From assembly GCF_040712075.1 (NCBI RefSeq), contig NZ_JBFCVL010000001.1, forward strand, positions 317,501 through 381,500: DNA of 64,000 nucleotides, in the 5' to 3' direction. This document shows, piece by piece, positions 16,754 through 26,247 of the stretch. The stretch comes from Fodinicurvata sp. EGI_FJ10296 (GTDB taxonomy: Bacteria > Pseudomonadota > Alphaproteobacteria > DSM-16000 > Inquilinaceae). A model generated the notes under the pieces. It was given only the letters and a program-made list of their open reading frames with translations. It ran no database searches and was not told the origin of the DNA. Within the stretch, counting starts at the first letter, position 1; each line of letters starts with the position of its first letter. The position numbers were made by a program, and so were the translations under genes.

Positions 16754-16954
16754 TCAGAAATCGGTGCAGCGGCCGCCGACCTCCCAGTCGCCGTAGCGGG
16801 TCGGTTCGGGGCCTTTGCCGCCGCCGCGCTCCCCCGGTTTCTGCGGTGCGCCGCGACCGCGCGGCTCAGCCGCCGGCGTCGTGGTTTCCTTGACCGGTTT
16901 GTCATCCGCGCTGCCACGCGTTTCCCCACTCAGGCCACTTCGACCGCTCATCAT
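16754..16954 (-). CDS. DUF1674 family protein (succinate dehydrogenase assembly factor 4-like)
   Basis: A 66-residue protein with a disordered Pro/Gly/Lys-rich N-terminus and the conserved ending [19 protein letters not shown], the signature of DUF1674. The eukaryotic members (SDHAF4) bind the flavinylated subunit of succinate dehydrogenase during assembly; alphaproteobacterial members are presumed to act likewise. Start is set at ATG 16954 with GGAG 5 nt upstream; GTG at 16960 and ATG at 16951 are possible. It is divergent from htpX, a common neighbourhood together with rsmB in alphaproteobacteria. Confidence 0.9.
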   Translation of the reverse strand: MMSGRSGLSGETRGSADDKPVKETTTPAAEPRGRGAPQKPGERGGGKGPEPTRYGDWEVGGRCTDF

Positions 16955-17116
16955 TTCCACTCCGTCCCGATTTCAGCCTCTTTCGATGATAAGGAAATAG
17001 GGCCGGCCTGGGCGGGCGCAACCATATCGTACGATATCAACGCTGCCTTGAAGCCATCCGGCCATTGCCCACATCTCGGGTTGTCAAACCCGCCAACCAT
17101 TGGAGCGAAAATAAAA

Positions 17117-17986
17117 ATGGGATACGTCCGCACGGCGATCCTGATGGCTGCGATGACGGCCCTGTTCATGGGCGTCGGGTTCATGCTGGGCGGCGAGGCC
17201 GGTATGATTCTCGCCCTTCTGGTCGCAGCCGGCATGAATGTCTACAGCTACTGGAACTCCGACCGCATGATCCTGCGCATGCACAACGCGCGGGAGGTCG
17301 ATGACAGGACCGCCCCCGGCCTGGTCCCCATGATCCGCCAGATGACCGAGCGCGCGGGCATGCCCATGCCGCGCGTCTATATCATCGAAACCGAGCAGCC
17401 GAACGCCTTTGCCACGGGGCGGAATCCGGAAAACGCCGCCGTAGCGGCGACAAGAGGGCTGCTGCGCGCGCTGTCGACCGAAGAGGTGGCCGGTGTCATG
17501 GCCCACGAGCTCGCGCATATCAGGAACCGCGACACTCTCATCATGACCATTACCGCCACTTTCGCAGGCGCGATATCGATGCTGGCGAATTTCGCAATCT
17601 TCTTCGGTGGCAACCGCAACAATCCCCTCGGCATCGTCGGCGTCATCGCAATGATGATCCTGGCGCCGCTGGCCGCCGGATTGGTCCAGATGGCCATCAG
17701 TCGTTCCCGCGAATACGAAGCCGATCGTATCGGCGCAGAGATCTGCGGACGTCCGCAATGGCTGGCCGGTGCGCTGGAAAAGATCGACGTCCTGGCCAAG
17801 CGCATCGACAACAATGTCGCGGAGCGGAACCCCGCTACCGCCCATATGTTTATCATCAATCCGCTGCACGCCCATCGCTACGACAGCCTGTTCTCGACGC
17901 ACCCCGCCACGGCCAACCGGGTGGCGGCGTTGCGGGCCATGGCCGGGGCCGGTTCACCAGCAGCCAGCCGCCGCCCCTGGGGCTAA
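17117..17986 (+). CDS. htpX: Membrane zinc metalloprotease HtpX (M48 family)
   Basis: HtpX is an inner-membrane protease that degrades damaged membrane proteins. The 289-residue product has two N-terminal membrane segments (about residues 4-22 and 28-48), the zinc motif HELAH within [16 protein letters not shown] (about residues 128-143), two further hydrophobic segments, and [12 protein letters not shown] carrying the third zinc ligand (Glu). The [11 protein letters not shown]-like loop and [27 protein letters not shown] segment are typical. ATG at 17117 has GGAG 12-15 nt upstream, and the usual family length supports it. It precedes rsmB on the same strand. Confidence 0.97.
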   Translation: MGYVRTAILMAAMTALFMGVGFMLGGEAGMILALLVAAGMNVYSYWNSDRMILRMHNAREVDDRTAPGLVPMIRQMTERAGMPMPRVYIIETEQPNAFATGRNPENAAVAATRGLLRALSTEEVAGVMAHELAHIRNRDTLIMTITATFAGAISMLANFAIFFGGNRNNPLGIVGVIAMMILAPLAAGLVQMAISRSREYEADRIGAEICGRPQWLAGALEKIDVLAKRIDNNVAERNPATAHMFIINPLHAHRYDSLFSTHPATANRVAALRAMAGAGSPAASRRPWG

Positions 17987-18097
17987 CGCCGGCGAGCGGG
18001 GCTTGGCGGGACGGGCCATGCGGAAATTCGGGGGTTATTTTGCCGATCGGGCCGAGGATGCTTAATTTGCCGACGCGAATGGGTTAAAGGGGGAGAG

Positions 18098-19591
18098 ATG
18101 GAAGACGAACCCCCCGAAACCCGGACCGATGGTTCTCCCGACGCCGCGCCGTCGGGCACCACCACTGATGTCCTCGTGCCTCACAGCCCCTCACAGGGGT
18201 TGGCGAGCCGCCGCGCGGCATTCGACATCCTGCACAAGGTGCTGATCGAGCGCCGCCTGCTCGACGATGCCCTCGCCGACCTGCCCGCGGCGACGAAAGC
18301 GGCGCCGGTTTCCCCATCGGAACCGGAGCCAGGACCCGACGACGAACCGGGTGGCCTGTCGACACGCGATCGGGCGTTCGTTCGCCTGCTGGTCGGCACG
18401 ACGCTGCGCCGTCTCGGCCAGATCGACGCGCTGATCGCCTATTCGGTCGAGCGCCCCCTTCCCCGGCAGGCCGCCGCCGTTCGCGACGTGCTGCGGCTGG
18501 GGCTCTGCCAGTTGCTGTTCCTCGACACCCCGGGCCATGCCGCGGTCTCTACCGCCGTCGATCTGGCCGTACAGGTGGATGTCCGCAGCTTCAAGGGGCT
18601 GGTCAACGCCGTCCTCCGCCGCATGGCAGAAGAGGGGCCCGAGCTGGTCGCTGCGCAGGACGCCGCACGCATGAACACGCCGCAGTGGCTGTGGGAAAGC
18701 TGGGTCAAAGCCCATGGCGGCAACCGGGCGCGGGCGATCGCCAGCAGTCATCTACACGAGGCGCCGCTCGACATCTCGGTGAAAAGCGATCCTGATCGCT
18801 GGGCGGGACTGCTCTCCGGCACGCGGCTCCCGACCGGGACGATCCGGCGCGCGGCCGGCGGCATGGTGACCGACCTGCCAGGATTTGCCGACGGTACCTG
18901 GTGGATACAAGACGTTGCAGCCGCGCTGCCGGCACGCCTGCTGGGACCGGTGGACGGCCTGCGGGTACTGGATATGTGTGCCGCTCCGGGCGGCAAGACC
19001 GCGCAGCTTGCCGCCGCCGGCGCCGTCGTCACGGCAGTCGACCGCTCGGCGAAACGCCTCAACCGGGTCCGGCAGAACCTCGACCGGTTGGGCCTTGGTG
19101 CCGAACTGGTTGCCTCGGATGCGATGCTGCTGCAGCCATCTGAACTGTACGACGCCGTGCTTCTCGACGCGCCGTGCAGTGCGACCGGGACGATACGCCG
19201 CCATCCCGACATCCCCCATACCAAGGGACCGCAGGATGTCTCGAAACTGGCGGCGGCCCAGAGGGCGCTGCTTGGCCGCGCCGTCGATCTGGTCAAGCCG
19301 GGCGGTCTGATCGTCTGGTGTACCTGTTCGCTTCAGCCCGAGGAGGGTGAGCGTCAGGTCGATACCCTGATCAGGAGTGGCGCCCCGGTGGAACGCGTGC
19401 CGATCGGCGCCGAGGAAATCGGCGGTCTCCACGACGCCGTCACCGCCAAAGGGGACGTTCGGACACTGCCATATTTTTCGCCATTGGCCGCAGGTGAAGC
19501 CGGGGCCGACGGCGGGCGCAACAGAATCGACACCGGAGTTGCCAACGGCGGCATGGACGGGTTCCATATCGCGCGTCTGCGGCGTAGATAG
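18098..19591 (+). CDS. rsmB: RsmB-type 16S rRNA (cytosine-5) methyltransferase
   Basis: A 497-residue RsmB/NOP2 family enzyme that methylates cytosine 967 of 16S rRNA with SAM. The N-terminal half is a NusB-like RNA-binding domain (SRRAAFDILHKVL...RDRAFVRLLVGTTLRRLGQID, and VNAVLRRM near residue 175). The C-terminal half is the Rossmann methyltransferase with LDMCAAPGGKTAQLA (motif I), LLDAPCSATGTIRRHPDI (motif IV with cysteine) and WCTCSLQPEEGE (motif VI with the catalytic cysteine). An insert rich in Pro and Glu (residues 68-86) lies in the NusB part. The ATG has GGGGGAGAG directly before it. The gene order rsmB-rpe-heparinase is common in alphaproteobacteria. Confidence 0.95.
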   Translation: MEDEPPETRTDGSPDAAPSGTTTDVLVPHSPSQGLASRRAAFDILHKVLIERRLLDDALADLPAATKAAPVSPSEPEPGPDDEPGGLSTRDRAFVRLLVGTTLRRLGQIDALIAYSVERPLPRQAAAVRDVLRLGLCQLLFLDTPGHAAVSTAVDLAVQVDVRSFKGLVNAVLRRMAEEGPELVAAQDAARMNTPQWLWESWVKAHGGNRARAIASSHLHEAPLDISVKSDPDRWAGLLSGTRLPTGTIRRAAGGMVTDLPGFADGTWWIQDVAAALPARLLGPVDGLRVLDMCAAPGGKTAQLAAAGAVVTAVDRSAKRLNRVRQNLDRLGLGAELVASDAMLLQPSELYDAVLLDAPCSATGTIRRHPDIPHTKGPQDVSKLAAAQRALLGRAVDLVKPGGLIVWCTCSLQPEEGERQVDTLIRSGAPVERVPIGAEEIGGLHDAVTAKGDVRTLPYFSPLAAGEAGADGGRNRIDTGVANGGMDGFHIARLRRR

Positions 19592-19661
19592 GGGCCAGGA
19601 TCAGGGACTGCCTGCGCTATTGTTCCCTACCACCCGACCGACACGAGGAAACCAGAACCCG

Positions 19662-20321
19662 ATGCAGAAACCGACCCGGATCGCGCCGTCCATACTTGCC
19701 GCCGATTTCGCCCGCCTCGGCGACGAGGTTCAGGCGCTGACTGACGCTGGCGCGGATTTGGTGCATATCGACGTCATGGACGGCCATTTCGTGCCGAATA
19801 TCTCCATGGGCCCGGCCATCACCAAAGCCCTGCGGCCGCATTCCACCCTGCCTTTCGATGTTCACCTGATGATCGCGCCCGTCGATGCCTTCATTGGCGC
19901 CTTCGCCGACGCCGGCGCCGACATCATCACCGTTCATCCCGAGGCCGGGCCGCACCTGCACCGGACGCTGCAGACGATCCGCGTGGCGGGGTGCCGGGCC
20001 GGCGTCAGTCTGAACCCGGCAACCCCGATCAGCGTGCTGGATCACATCATCGACGATATCGACCTGATCCTGGTCATGGGCGTCAATCCGGGGTTCGGCG
20101 GACAGTCCTTTATCGAAAGCCAGATCGACAAGATCGCGCGCATCCGCAAGCTGATTGACGCCTCTGAACGCCCGATCGACCTGGAGGTGGATGGGGGCAT
20201 CAATTTCGAAACGGCGCCGCGGGCGGTCGCCGCCGGTGCGGATATGCTGGTAGCCGGCACGGCCACCTTCCAGGGCGGGCCGGAGCATTACGCCCGCAAC
20301 ATCGCGGCATTGCGCGGCTAA
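19662..20321 (+). CDS. rpe: Ribulose-phosphate 3-epimerase
   Basis: Rpe interconverts ribulose 5-phosphate and xylulose 5-phosphate in the pentose phosphate pathway. The 219-residue TIM-barrel protein has IAPSILAADFARLGDE, HIDVMDGHFVPNISMGP (metal-binding His and Asp), FDVHLMI, VMGVNPGFGGQSFI and EVDGGIN, all diagnostic. ATG at 19662 matches the usual N-terminus; the reading frame is open upstream inside rsmB but without homology. It lies between rsmB and the heparinase-like gene, whose GTG start is 13 nt after the rpe stop with AAGGAGG between. Confidence 0.98.
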   Translation: MQKPTRIAPSILAADFARLGDEVQALTDAGADLVHIDVMDGHFVPNISMGPAITKALRPHSTLPFDVHLMIAPVDAFIGAFADAGADIITVHPEAGPHLHRTLQTIRVAGCRAGVSLNPATPISVLDHIIDDIDLILVMGVNPGFGGQSFIESQIDKIARIRKLIDASERPIDLEVDGGINFETAPRAVAAGADMLVAGTATFQGGPEHYARNIAALRG

Positions 20322-20334
20322 AGGAGGCGGCCTC

Positions 20335-22077
20335 GTGACCGAACGGGACGATCCAGGCGACAACCCGGGCGGCAGCGACGACCAGGGCCCGGTCAAGCGG
20401 TCGGCGTCACGCTTTATCCGGCGGGGTTTGGCATCGTTAACCTATGGCAACCCGTTCTATACGATGACGCTTGGCCGCGGCGGCGCGCGCCAGTTCGCCG
20501 TTGGCTGGTCGGACCCGTGGCCCGGCGATGCGCGCGATGGCCACGCCTTGCTGGATGGCCAGTTTCGGTTCGGCGGCCAGACGGTGAAATTCGATGGCAC
20601 CGATCCCGAATCGGCGGCGGGCGCGGTCTGGCTGCCGGTGGGCGCGGGTGCCGATTTCCTTACCGAGCTGCACGGTTTCGACTGGCTGCGCGACCTTCGC
20701 ACCGTTTCGGGCGTCGATGCCCGTCGATTCGCCCGCGTGCTGGTGTCGTCATGGATCGAGTGTTTCGACGCGTGGCACGATACCGCGTGGCGGCCCGACA
20801 TACTGGGCATCCGTCTCGCCAATTGTATCGGATTCTATGACTTTTTCGGCCGCAGCGCCGACGATGAGTTTCAGGCCCGCTTCTTCGTCAGTCTCCACCG
20901 GCAGGCCAATCATCTGAGCCGCAGTCTGGCATCGCGCTTGTCGGAACCGATGCCGGGCGGGCGCGAAATCCTGGCATTGAAGGGGCTGATCGTTGCCGGC
21001 GTCTGCCTGGAACTCGGCGATCCGATCGTAATCGCCGCACTTGATGAACTGGAACGCGAAATCGGCGATCAGGTTCTTTCGGACGGCGGTCATGGCCGCC
21101 GCAACCCGGAACTCCATGTCGATCTCCTCCGTCACCTGGTCGATCTTCGCGCCATTCTGCGATCGGGGGACTGGGTCGTTCCGGATTCGCTGCTGGCGGC
21201 GATCGACAGCCTGACACCATCGGCCCGGATGTTCCGGCACGGCGACGGTTGTCTGGCGCTGTTCAACGGCGGACGCGAAGGCACGCCTGCCGCGGTCGAC
21301 GCCGTCATATCCCAGGCCGCACCGACCGCCCGCACCGTCCGCAGCCTGCCCGAGGCGGGATTCGAGCGCATCGCGGCCGGCCGCACGCTGGTCATCATGG
21401 ATACCGGCGCCCCCTTTGATCCGCCCTTCGACTATGGCGCCCATGCCGGGGCGCTGTCGTTCGAAATGTCGATCGGCCGTGACCGCGTCGTCGTCAATTG
21501 CGGCGGCTATCCCGGCCGGGCCAGCGAAGAGGCGCGGGCATGGAACGCCGTGCTCCGGGGAACCGCCGCGCATTCCACCATGGGCGTGGAGGACGGCAAC
21601 AGTGTCCGCCTGATCGCTGGCGGCGGGGTCCGGGACGACCCGTTCACGGTCACCGCCGACCGGGAAGACGCCGAAGGCGCCGTGCTGATCGAAGCCACCC
21701 ATGACGGCTATCTCGACCGATTCGGGCTGACGCATCTGCGCCGCCTGTATCTCAGCGCCGACGGCGACGACCTGCGCGGCGAAGATCGCCTGGACGGGCA
21801 TGCCGGGCAGTTCTTTACTGCCCGTTTCCACTTGCATCCCTCAGTGGCGGTCTCACCGGGCGAGGACGGCGCATCGGCGCATCTGCGCACGGCATCGGGA
21901 TTGACGCTGGTCTTTCAGGTCCGGGCAAGCGCTGACGACACGGCCCTGGAAGTCGAGGAAAGCGTCTATTGCGGCGGACGGGAGGCCATGAAGAGCCGCC
22001 AGATCGTCGTTTCGGGGATCACCAATGCCAGCGGCGCCACGCTGAAATGGGGTTTCCGGCGCGATCCGCAGCGGTGA
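20335..22077 (+). CDS. Heparinase II/III family protein
   Basis: A 580-residue protein of the heparinase II/III-like family found next to rsmB, rpe and purH in many alphaproteobacteria. The N-terminal (alpha/alpha) part includes WLRDLRTVSGVDARRFARVLVSSWI and HRQANHLSRSL; the C-terminal beta-sandwich part begins around SFEMSIGRDRVVVNCGGYPG and includes HSTMGVEDGNSVRL, the family's conserved AHSTxxxDxxxS. Relatives are lyases acting on uronic-acid polysaccharides, but the alphaproteobacterial housekeeping members have no confirmed substrate; a role in envelope polysaccharide turnover is inferred. Translation starts at GTG with a strong AAGGAGG. No purH follows; a tandem repeat array does. Confidence 0.88.
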   Translation: MTERDDPGDNPGGSDDQGPVKRSASRFIRRGLASLTYGNPFYTMTLGRGGARQFAVGWSDPWPGDARDGHALLDGQFRFGGQTVKFDGTDPESAAGAVWLPVGAGADFLTELHGFDWLRDLRTVSGVDARRFARVLVSSWIECFDAWHDTAWRPDILGIRLANCIGFYDFFGRSADDEFQARFFVSLHRQANHLSRSLASRLSEPMPGGREILALKGLIVAGVCLELGDPIVIAALDELEREIGDQVLSDGGHGRRNPELHVDLLRHLVDLRAILRSGDWVVPDSLLAAIDSLTPSARMFRHGDGCLALFNGGREGTPAAVDAVISQAAPTARTVRSLPEAGFERIAAGRTLVIMDTGAPFDPPFDYGAHAGALSFEMSIGRDRVVVNCGGYPGRASEEARAWNAVLRGTAAHSTMGVEDGNSVRLIAGGGVRDDPFTVTADREDAEGAVLIEATHDGYLDRFGLTHLRRLYLSADGDDLRGEDRLDGHAGQFFTARFHLHPSVAVSPGEDGASAHLRTASGLTLVFQVRASADDTALEVEESVYCGGREAMKSRQIVVSGITNASGATLKWGFRRDPQR

Positions 22078-22110
22078 TCGGGGCGGGCATCGAAGAATCC
22101 GGCACAGCCC

Positions 22111-22540
22111 TGATCGCTCCCGACGTCGATCGGGAGCCCCGAGACGGATGAGCCCGGTTCCCGTTTTCCGATCCCGAGAGCCGCCGCGCGAGGTCCCCGC
22201 TCAAGGCGGGGACGATCAGGAGGGTGAGGCGTCGGAGATCAGGCACAAATTCGCGACCAGCCTCCTGATCGCTCCCGACGTCGATCGGGAGCCCCGAGAC
22301 GGATGAGCCCGATTCCCGTTTTCCGATCCCGAGAGCCACCGCGCGAGGTCCCCGCTCAAGGCGGGGACGATCAGGAGGGTGAGGCGTCGGAGATCAGGCG
22401 CAAATTCGCGACCAGCCCCCTGACCGCTCCCGACATCGATCGGGAGCCCCGAGACGGATGAGCCCGGTTCCCGTTTTCCGATCCCGAGAGCCACCGCGCG
22501 AGGTCCCCGCTCATGGCGGGGACGATCAGGAGGGTGAGGC
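22111..22540. repeat. 155-bp tandem repeat array (about 2.8 units) with internal hairpins
   Basis: Units begin at 22111, 22266 and 22421 (period 155 bp); the third stops matching after 22539. Units differ at few positions. Each unit carries a GCTCCCGA...TCGGGAGC inverted repeat (22116-22137 in unit 1) and a GTCCCCGC...GCGGGGAC inverted repeat (22193-22213). It fills the gap between the heparinase-like gene and a DUF3576 gene. Open frames in it simply repeat with the unit and are not genes. Confidence 0.92.
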
Positions 22541-22606
22541 CGGGACGATTAGAAAATTGAGGCCCGAGAGTATCAGGGAGACGACAAAAGCGGCCGACTC
22601 CCGGTA

Positions 22607-23119
22607 TCAGCCGCGAGACTGGCGGAGTTGCAGCGCGCGTTCCAGAATGGCGTTTTCAAGCTGGCGCGCGGTCTGCGGGTCGACGGGGGCGTCAGCCCAA
22701 CCGCCGTTGGCGCGCACCTGACGCAGCGTGCCGACCGTGATCGCGTCCGACCGCAAGCTGCTGTCGAGGATGGCAACGTTCACGCGAATCCGCTCATTCG
22801 GGGTTTCGGGCCCGGAATACCAATCAGTGATCACGACGCCGCCGAACGGATCGGCCTGATCGATCGGCATGAACGAGACGGTATCCAGCGTCGCCTGCCA
22901 GAGATCGCTGTTGACGCCGATGGAGGCGGGACCGGCATTGCGCGACCGGCCCGGATCCGTGCTGAAGGTCAGGGCATCCCCGAACAGAAGCCCCCCCTCG
23001 TCACGCTCGATCTCTTCCGGTGTCCGGGTGTCGCCGCGGGGCGACATGTCCATGCCGCACGCCGTCAGAACGGGCAAAAGGCCGATCACGGCCAGGGCAG
23101 CGAGCAGTTTTCGGGTCAT
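22607..23119 (-). CDS. DUF3576 lipoprotein
   Basis: A 170-residue lipoprotein. The signal peptide MTRKLLAALAVIGLLPVLTACG contains the lipobox LTAC with cysteine near residue 21. The remainder matches the DUF3576 family of alphaproteobacteria: GVNSDLWQATLDTVSFMPIDQADPFGGVVITDWY, then ERIRVNVAILDSSLRSDAITV, and a C-terminal ENAILERALQLRQ. Function is unknown; outer-membrane or periplasmic location is inferred from the lipobox. ATG at 23119 has GAGGG upstream; a longer frame to 23221 lacks signal-peptide character. The gene lies downstream of the tandem porins, separated by a terminator hairpin. Confidence 0.92.
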   Translation of the reverse strand: MTRKLLAALAVIGLLPVLTACGMDMSPRGDTRTPEEIERDEGGLLFGDALTFSTDPGRSRNAGPASIGVNSDLWQATLDTVSFMPIDQADPFGGVVITDWYSGPETPNERIRVNVAILDSSLRSDAITVGTLRQVRANGGWADAPVDPQTARQLENAILERALQLRQSRG

Positions 23120-23245
23120 CGCGGGCAATCCCTCACCATCTCTTTGATGCATCGCCGGGACAATACGGAACAAGACGCCGCCACGCCACGGTTTTTCCGC
23201 CGGGGTGGGCCGGGGCGCCACTTCAATGCCCAGCCGATCAACAAG

Positions 23246-23275
23246 AACGCCCCTTGCCGGCTGGCAAGGGGCGTT
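23246..23275 (-). terminator. Hairpin terminator after porin gene 1
   Basis: A perfect 13-bp inverted repeat (AACGCCCCTTGCC and its complement) with a 4-nt loop, 45 bp after the stop of the downstream porin. The T tract in the minus direction is short (TTCTTGTTG). Confidence 0.75.
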
Positions 23276-23320
23276 CCTTCGATACAGTCCTCCGGATGCC
23301 GGTCTTGGGCAGGCAGTGGA

Positions 23321-24685
23321 TCAGAAACTGAGACGCGTCGACACCAGGCCGACCCAGCCGGCATTGTCCAGGGACAGCGAGTCCTCGTTGCCCGCCGCCC
23401 GCCGCGTGGACGTCCAGTCGCTGCGGAAATGGGTCAGGTCGCTGAGAATGTCGAGACCCGGCGCGACGCTATAGGACCCACCCAGACCGACGACACGTTC
23501 ACTGACCGTGAACGACGCGCCGTTGTCGGCGTCGCGGCTGACGCTGACTTTTTCTTCAGCATCGGCATAGTTGATACCAAAGCCCCAGGGTCCAACGGTG
23601 TATGTGGCACCGACGCTCCAGGTGCGGTCGGTCGACCCGCTCGGCTTGCCGGAATCCCGATTGTCGACATACTGCGCGCCAACCGTAAACCCGCCGACGC
23701 CCAGATTGGCACCCAGTTGAAAGGCGCTGAGGTTCTGGCTGGAAAATTCGAGATCGTTGACCGGATTGCCGTCCGCGTCGACGTCGTTGAGGTTGGTACC
23801 CGGCTGCCAGATGCGGAAGGTATCGCGTTCATTCGAAGTGCCGAACTCGTAACCGGCGCTGCCGGAAAGCGAAACGCCACTGAACTCGCCCTGATACTGC
23901 ACGGCCGCCGACACGGCGTCCTGGAAGCCGTCTTCGTTGTTGCGGGCAATCGTCCAATCGTTGGAACCGGTCTGCGGCGTATAGGACAGACCCAGCGTCA
24001 CGCCAGAATCGTCCAGCGCCGTGCCGGAGGTCAGATACGTAATGTTGGTACCGTCAGCCCCGGCCGTGCCGGTGTCGATGATGCCGGCGTTGAAGACATA
24101 ATCGCCCCAGTTGCCGTCGAACCCGCCAGTGCCGGCCGAGGGGCTGCCGATGCCCAGTTCGTTGGCGGCGGCGTCCCAGTCGCCCATGCGCACGGTACCG
24201 AAGGCACCCGACAGGAAAAGCTGCGCAGACGCGTTGGTCTCGCCCTTCAGAATATTGTAGGAGCCGCCATAGGTCAGGCCGTTGTCCACCGTGTTCGACA
24301 CACTGATCGTTACGTTGTCCGCGCGATTACGGAAGTCGCCGCTGCGCTCGGCGTCGGTGGCGGCAACTGATTCCGCGCCCGGATTGTAGTCGGCACCGGC
24401 GAATCCGTCGTCTTCATCCAGCGCTGCAGATAGGCCGGCACCTGTGATTTCGTCCAGGGACTCTTGCTTGTCCTGAACCGATCCGGGGGCGTCAAGGCCG
24501 AATGTATCCAGAAGATACGCGCCTTCAATCCCGGCACTGCCGGTGGCGCCGATGTCGTCGCTCATGGCCGCGCCGGCTTCGAAGTCGAGTTGGCCGCCGA
24601 CGGAGACTTCCATCTGTGCCGCTGCCTGGTTCGCCGACAGGGCGACGGTGAGCAGGGCGGATGCCGCAAGCAAAGATTTTGTCAC
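23321..24685 (-). CDS. Outer-membrane porin (paralogue 1)
   Basis: A 454-residue beta-barrel porin of the Gram-negative/alphaproteobacterial type. The signal peptide (cleavage at AAAQME) is followed by EVSVGGQLDFEAG, a typical start, and alternating strands such as LTYGGSYNILKGETNASAQLFLSGAFGTVRMGDWDAAANELGIGSP, where a GTVRxGxxD motif marks the family. It ends WVGLVSTRLSF with the terminal Phe needed for outer-membrane insertion. It is a paralogue of the next gene upstream; the two share long identical stretches. Each has its own promoter-length gap and its own terminator, so separate transcription is likely. Confidence 0.93.
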   Translation of the reverse strand: MTKSLLAASALLTVALSANQAAAQMEVSVGGQLDFEAGAAMSDDIGATGSAGIEGAYLLDTFGLDAPGSVQDKQESLDEITGAGLSAALDEDDGFAGADYNPGAESVAATDAERSGDFRNRADNVTISVSNTVDNGLTYGGSYNILKGETNASAQLFLSGAFGTVRMGDWDAAANELGIGSPSAGTGGFDGNWGDYVFNAGIIDTGTAGADGTNITYLTSGTALDDSGVTLGLSYTPQTGSNDWTIARNNEDGFQDAVSAAVQYQGEFSGVSLSGSAGYEFGTSNERDTFRIWQPGTNLNDVDADGNPVNDLEFSSQNLSAFQLGANLGVGGFTVGAQYVDNRDSGKPSGSTDRTWSVGATYTVGPWGFGINYADAEEKVSVSRDADNGASFTVSERVVGLGGSYSVAPGLDILSDLTHFRSDWTSTRRAAGNEDSLSLDNAGWVGLVSTRLSF

Positions 24686-24816
24686 CTTGATTCCCTCACG
24701 CGTTGGTCGGACCAGAGTGGCACCGGCGTTGGGGTCGTTTCCGACCGAATTTATTCATTTATTTCTATTAAAACGGGAAATCCCGAGCCCACGCAGGGCG
24801 TCGGCTCAGGATCCTG

Positions 24817-24847
24817 CGGGTACCGCCGCCGATGGCGGCGATACCCG
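24817..24847 (-). terminator. Hairpin terminator after porin gene 2
   Basis: A 14-bp stem (CGGGTAtCGCCGCC and partner, one wobble pair in the minus-strand RNA) with a 3-nt loop, 47 bp beyond the stop of the upstream porin. It lies just before the promoter-length region of porin 1. Confidence 0.7.
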
Positions 24848-24894
24848 TTCAGGTCAGTTCCCGATTTATCGGCCCGTTTGATCAGCCCGGTTGA

Positions 24895-26247
24895 TCAGAA
24901 CGACAGACGGGTGTTCACCAGACCAACCCAGCCATCGGTCGACATCGTGACGTCGCGAGCTTCGCGGCGGATGCCGTCGGACTGTGTCTCGCTGGCGTTC
25001 CAGGTGTTGTCGTAGTAGGTCAGGTCGGCGAGAATATCCAGACCGGGCGCCACGGAGTAGCTGGCGCCGAGGCCGAAGCGCTGTTCTTCGATCTCTTCGT
25101 TGACGCTCGCCGTCAAGCCGTCGTCCGATTCAGAGTACGAAACTTCCTGCGCGCCATTGGCGTAGTTGGCGCCGACGGTCAAAGCACCCATGGCATAGGT
25201 TACACCGACCGAGACCGTGCTGTGGCGGCCGCCGCTGAGAAGACCGGAATCGCCGTCGTCGACCCACTGACCGCCAAAGGTGAAGCCGCCAAAACCGACA
25301 TTGGCGCCCAATTGATAGGCGCTGAGGTCTTCATGATTGCGGGTGCCAAAGAAGGCGCCCAGATCTTCGGTCTCGTTGGAGGTGCCGAATTCATAGCCGG
25401 CGCTGGCGGACAGCGAGACGCCGCTGAATTCACCCTCGTATTTCGCTGCCACGGAAGCGGCGTCCTGGAACCCGTCAGCATTGTCCCGCTCGATGGTCCA
25501 GTCGCTTGAATCGGTTTGCGGCGTATAGGAGATACCCAGTGTCAGGCCGGTATCGTCCAGCGCCGTGCCGGTGGTCAGATACGTGACGTTGGTACCAGCA
25601 GCCCCGGCCGTGCCGGTCTGGATGATGCCCGCGGTCGGCACATAGTCGCCGAAGTTGCCGTCGAAGCCGCCGGTGCCGGCGGAGGGGCTGCCGATGCCCA
25701 GCTCGTTGGCGGCGGCGTCCCAGTCGCCCATACGCACGGTACCGAAGGCACCCGAGACGAAAAGCTGTGCCGAGTCGTTGCCCTCACCCTTCAGGACGTT
25801 ATAGGAGCCACCATAGGTCAGGCCGTTGTCGGCCGTGTTCGACACGCTGATCGTCAGATTGTCCATACGGTTGCGGAAATCGCCATTCCGCTCGGAGTTG
25901 AGCTGAGCAGGCTCAAAACCTAAGATTCTGTCCGGCGCGTCAATATCAGTATCGTTCGGGTCAATCGGACGGGTGAAATTGGCGAAGCGGCCGTCGTGTT
26001 CGATAAGACCAATCTCTTCGAACGCGTCTGTGATTTCGTCGCGATCGAGAGCTTCTGTTTCGTCGATGTCTAAGCCCGGTGCACTGTCGTCTCGGTCGAT
26101 CGAACCGCTGAAATTGTCCTGGATTACCATGCCGGCCTCGAAGTCGAGCTGGCCGCCCAGGGATACTTCAATCTGTGCTGCGGCTTGGTTGGCCATCAGG
26201 CCTGCGGCGGCCATGGCGGATGTCGCCAGAAAAAGCTTCTTCATCAT
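24895..26247 (-). CDS. Outer-membrane porin (paralogue 2)
   Basis: A 450-residue porin with the same layout as its neighbour: signal peptide ending AAAQIE, IEVSLGGQLDFEAG, the shared GTVRMGDWDAAANELGIGSP block and the WVGLVNTRLSF ending. The paralogues differ mainly in an acidic, probably external, region near residues 35-120, where this copy has extra Asp/Glu-rich sequence, and in other loops. That pattern suggests duplication followed by loop diversification and hence different permeability or phage/antibody exposure (inference). The start is ATG at 26247 or the adjacent ATG at 26244. Confidence 0.93.
   Translation of the reverse strand: MMKKLFLATSAMAAAGLMANQAAAQIEVSLGGQLDFEAGMVIQDNFSGSIDRDDSAPGLDIDETEALDRDEITDAFEEIGLIEHDGRFANFTRPIDPNDTDIDAPDRILGFEPAQLNSERNGDFRNRMDNLTISVSNTADNGLTYGGSYNVLKGEGNDSAQLFVSGAFGTVRMGDWDAAANELGIGSPSAGTGGFDGNFGDYVPTAGIIQTGTAGAAGTNVTYLTTGTALDDTGLTLGISYTPQTDSSDWTIERDNADGFQDAASVAAKYEGEFSGVSLSASAGYEFGTSNETEDLGAFFGTRNHEDLSAYQLGANVGFGGFTFGGQWVDDGDSGLLSGGRHSTVSVGVTYAMGALTVGANYANGAQEVSYSESDDGLTASVNEEIEEQRFGLGASYSVAPGLDILADLTYYDNTWNASETQSDGIRREARDVTMSTDGWVGLVNTRLSF

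Noticed and set aside
22019-22494. Two near-identical minus-strand frames (MALGIGKRE...)
   Set aside because: They are produced by the 155-bp tandem repeat and have no ribosome site.
22628-24370. A 580-codon plus-strand frame across the DUF3576 and porin region
   Set aside because: It spans two genes on the other strand and a terminator hairpin, and shows no domain character.
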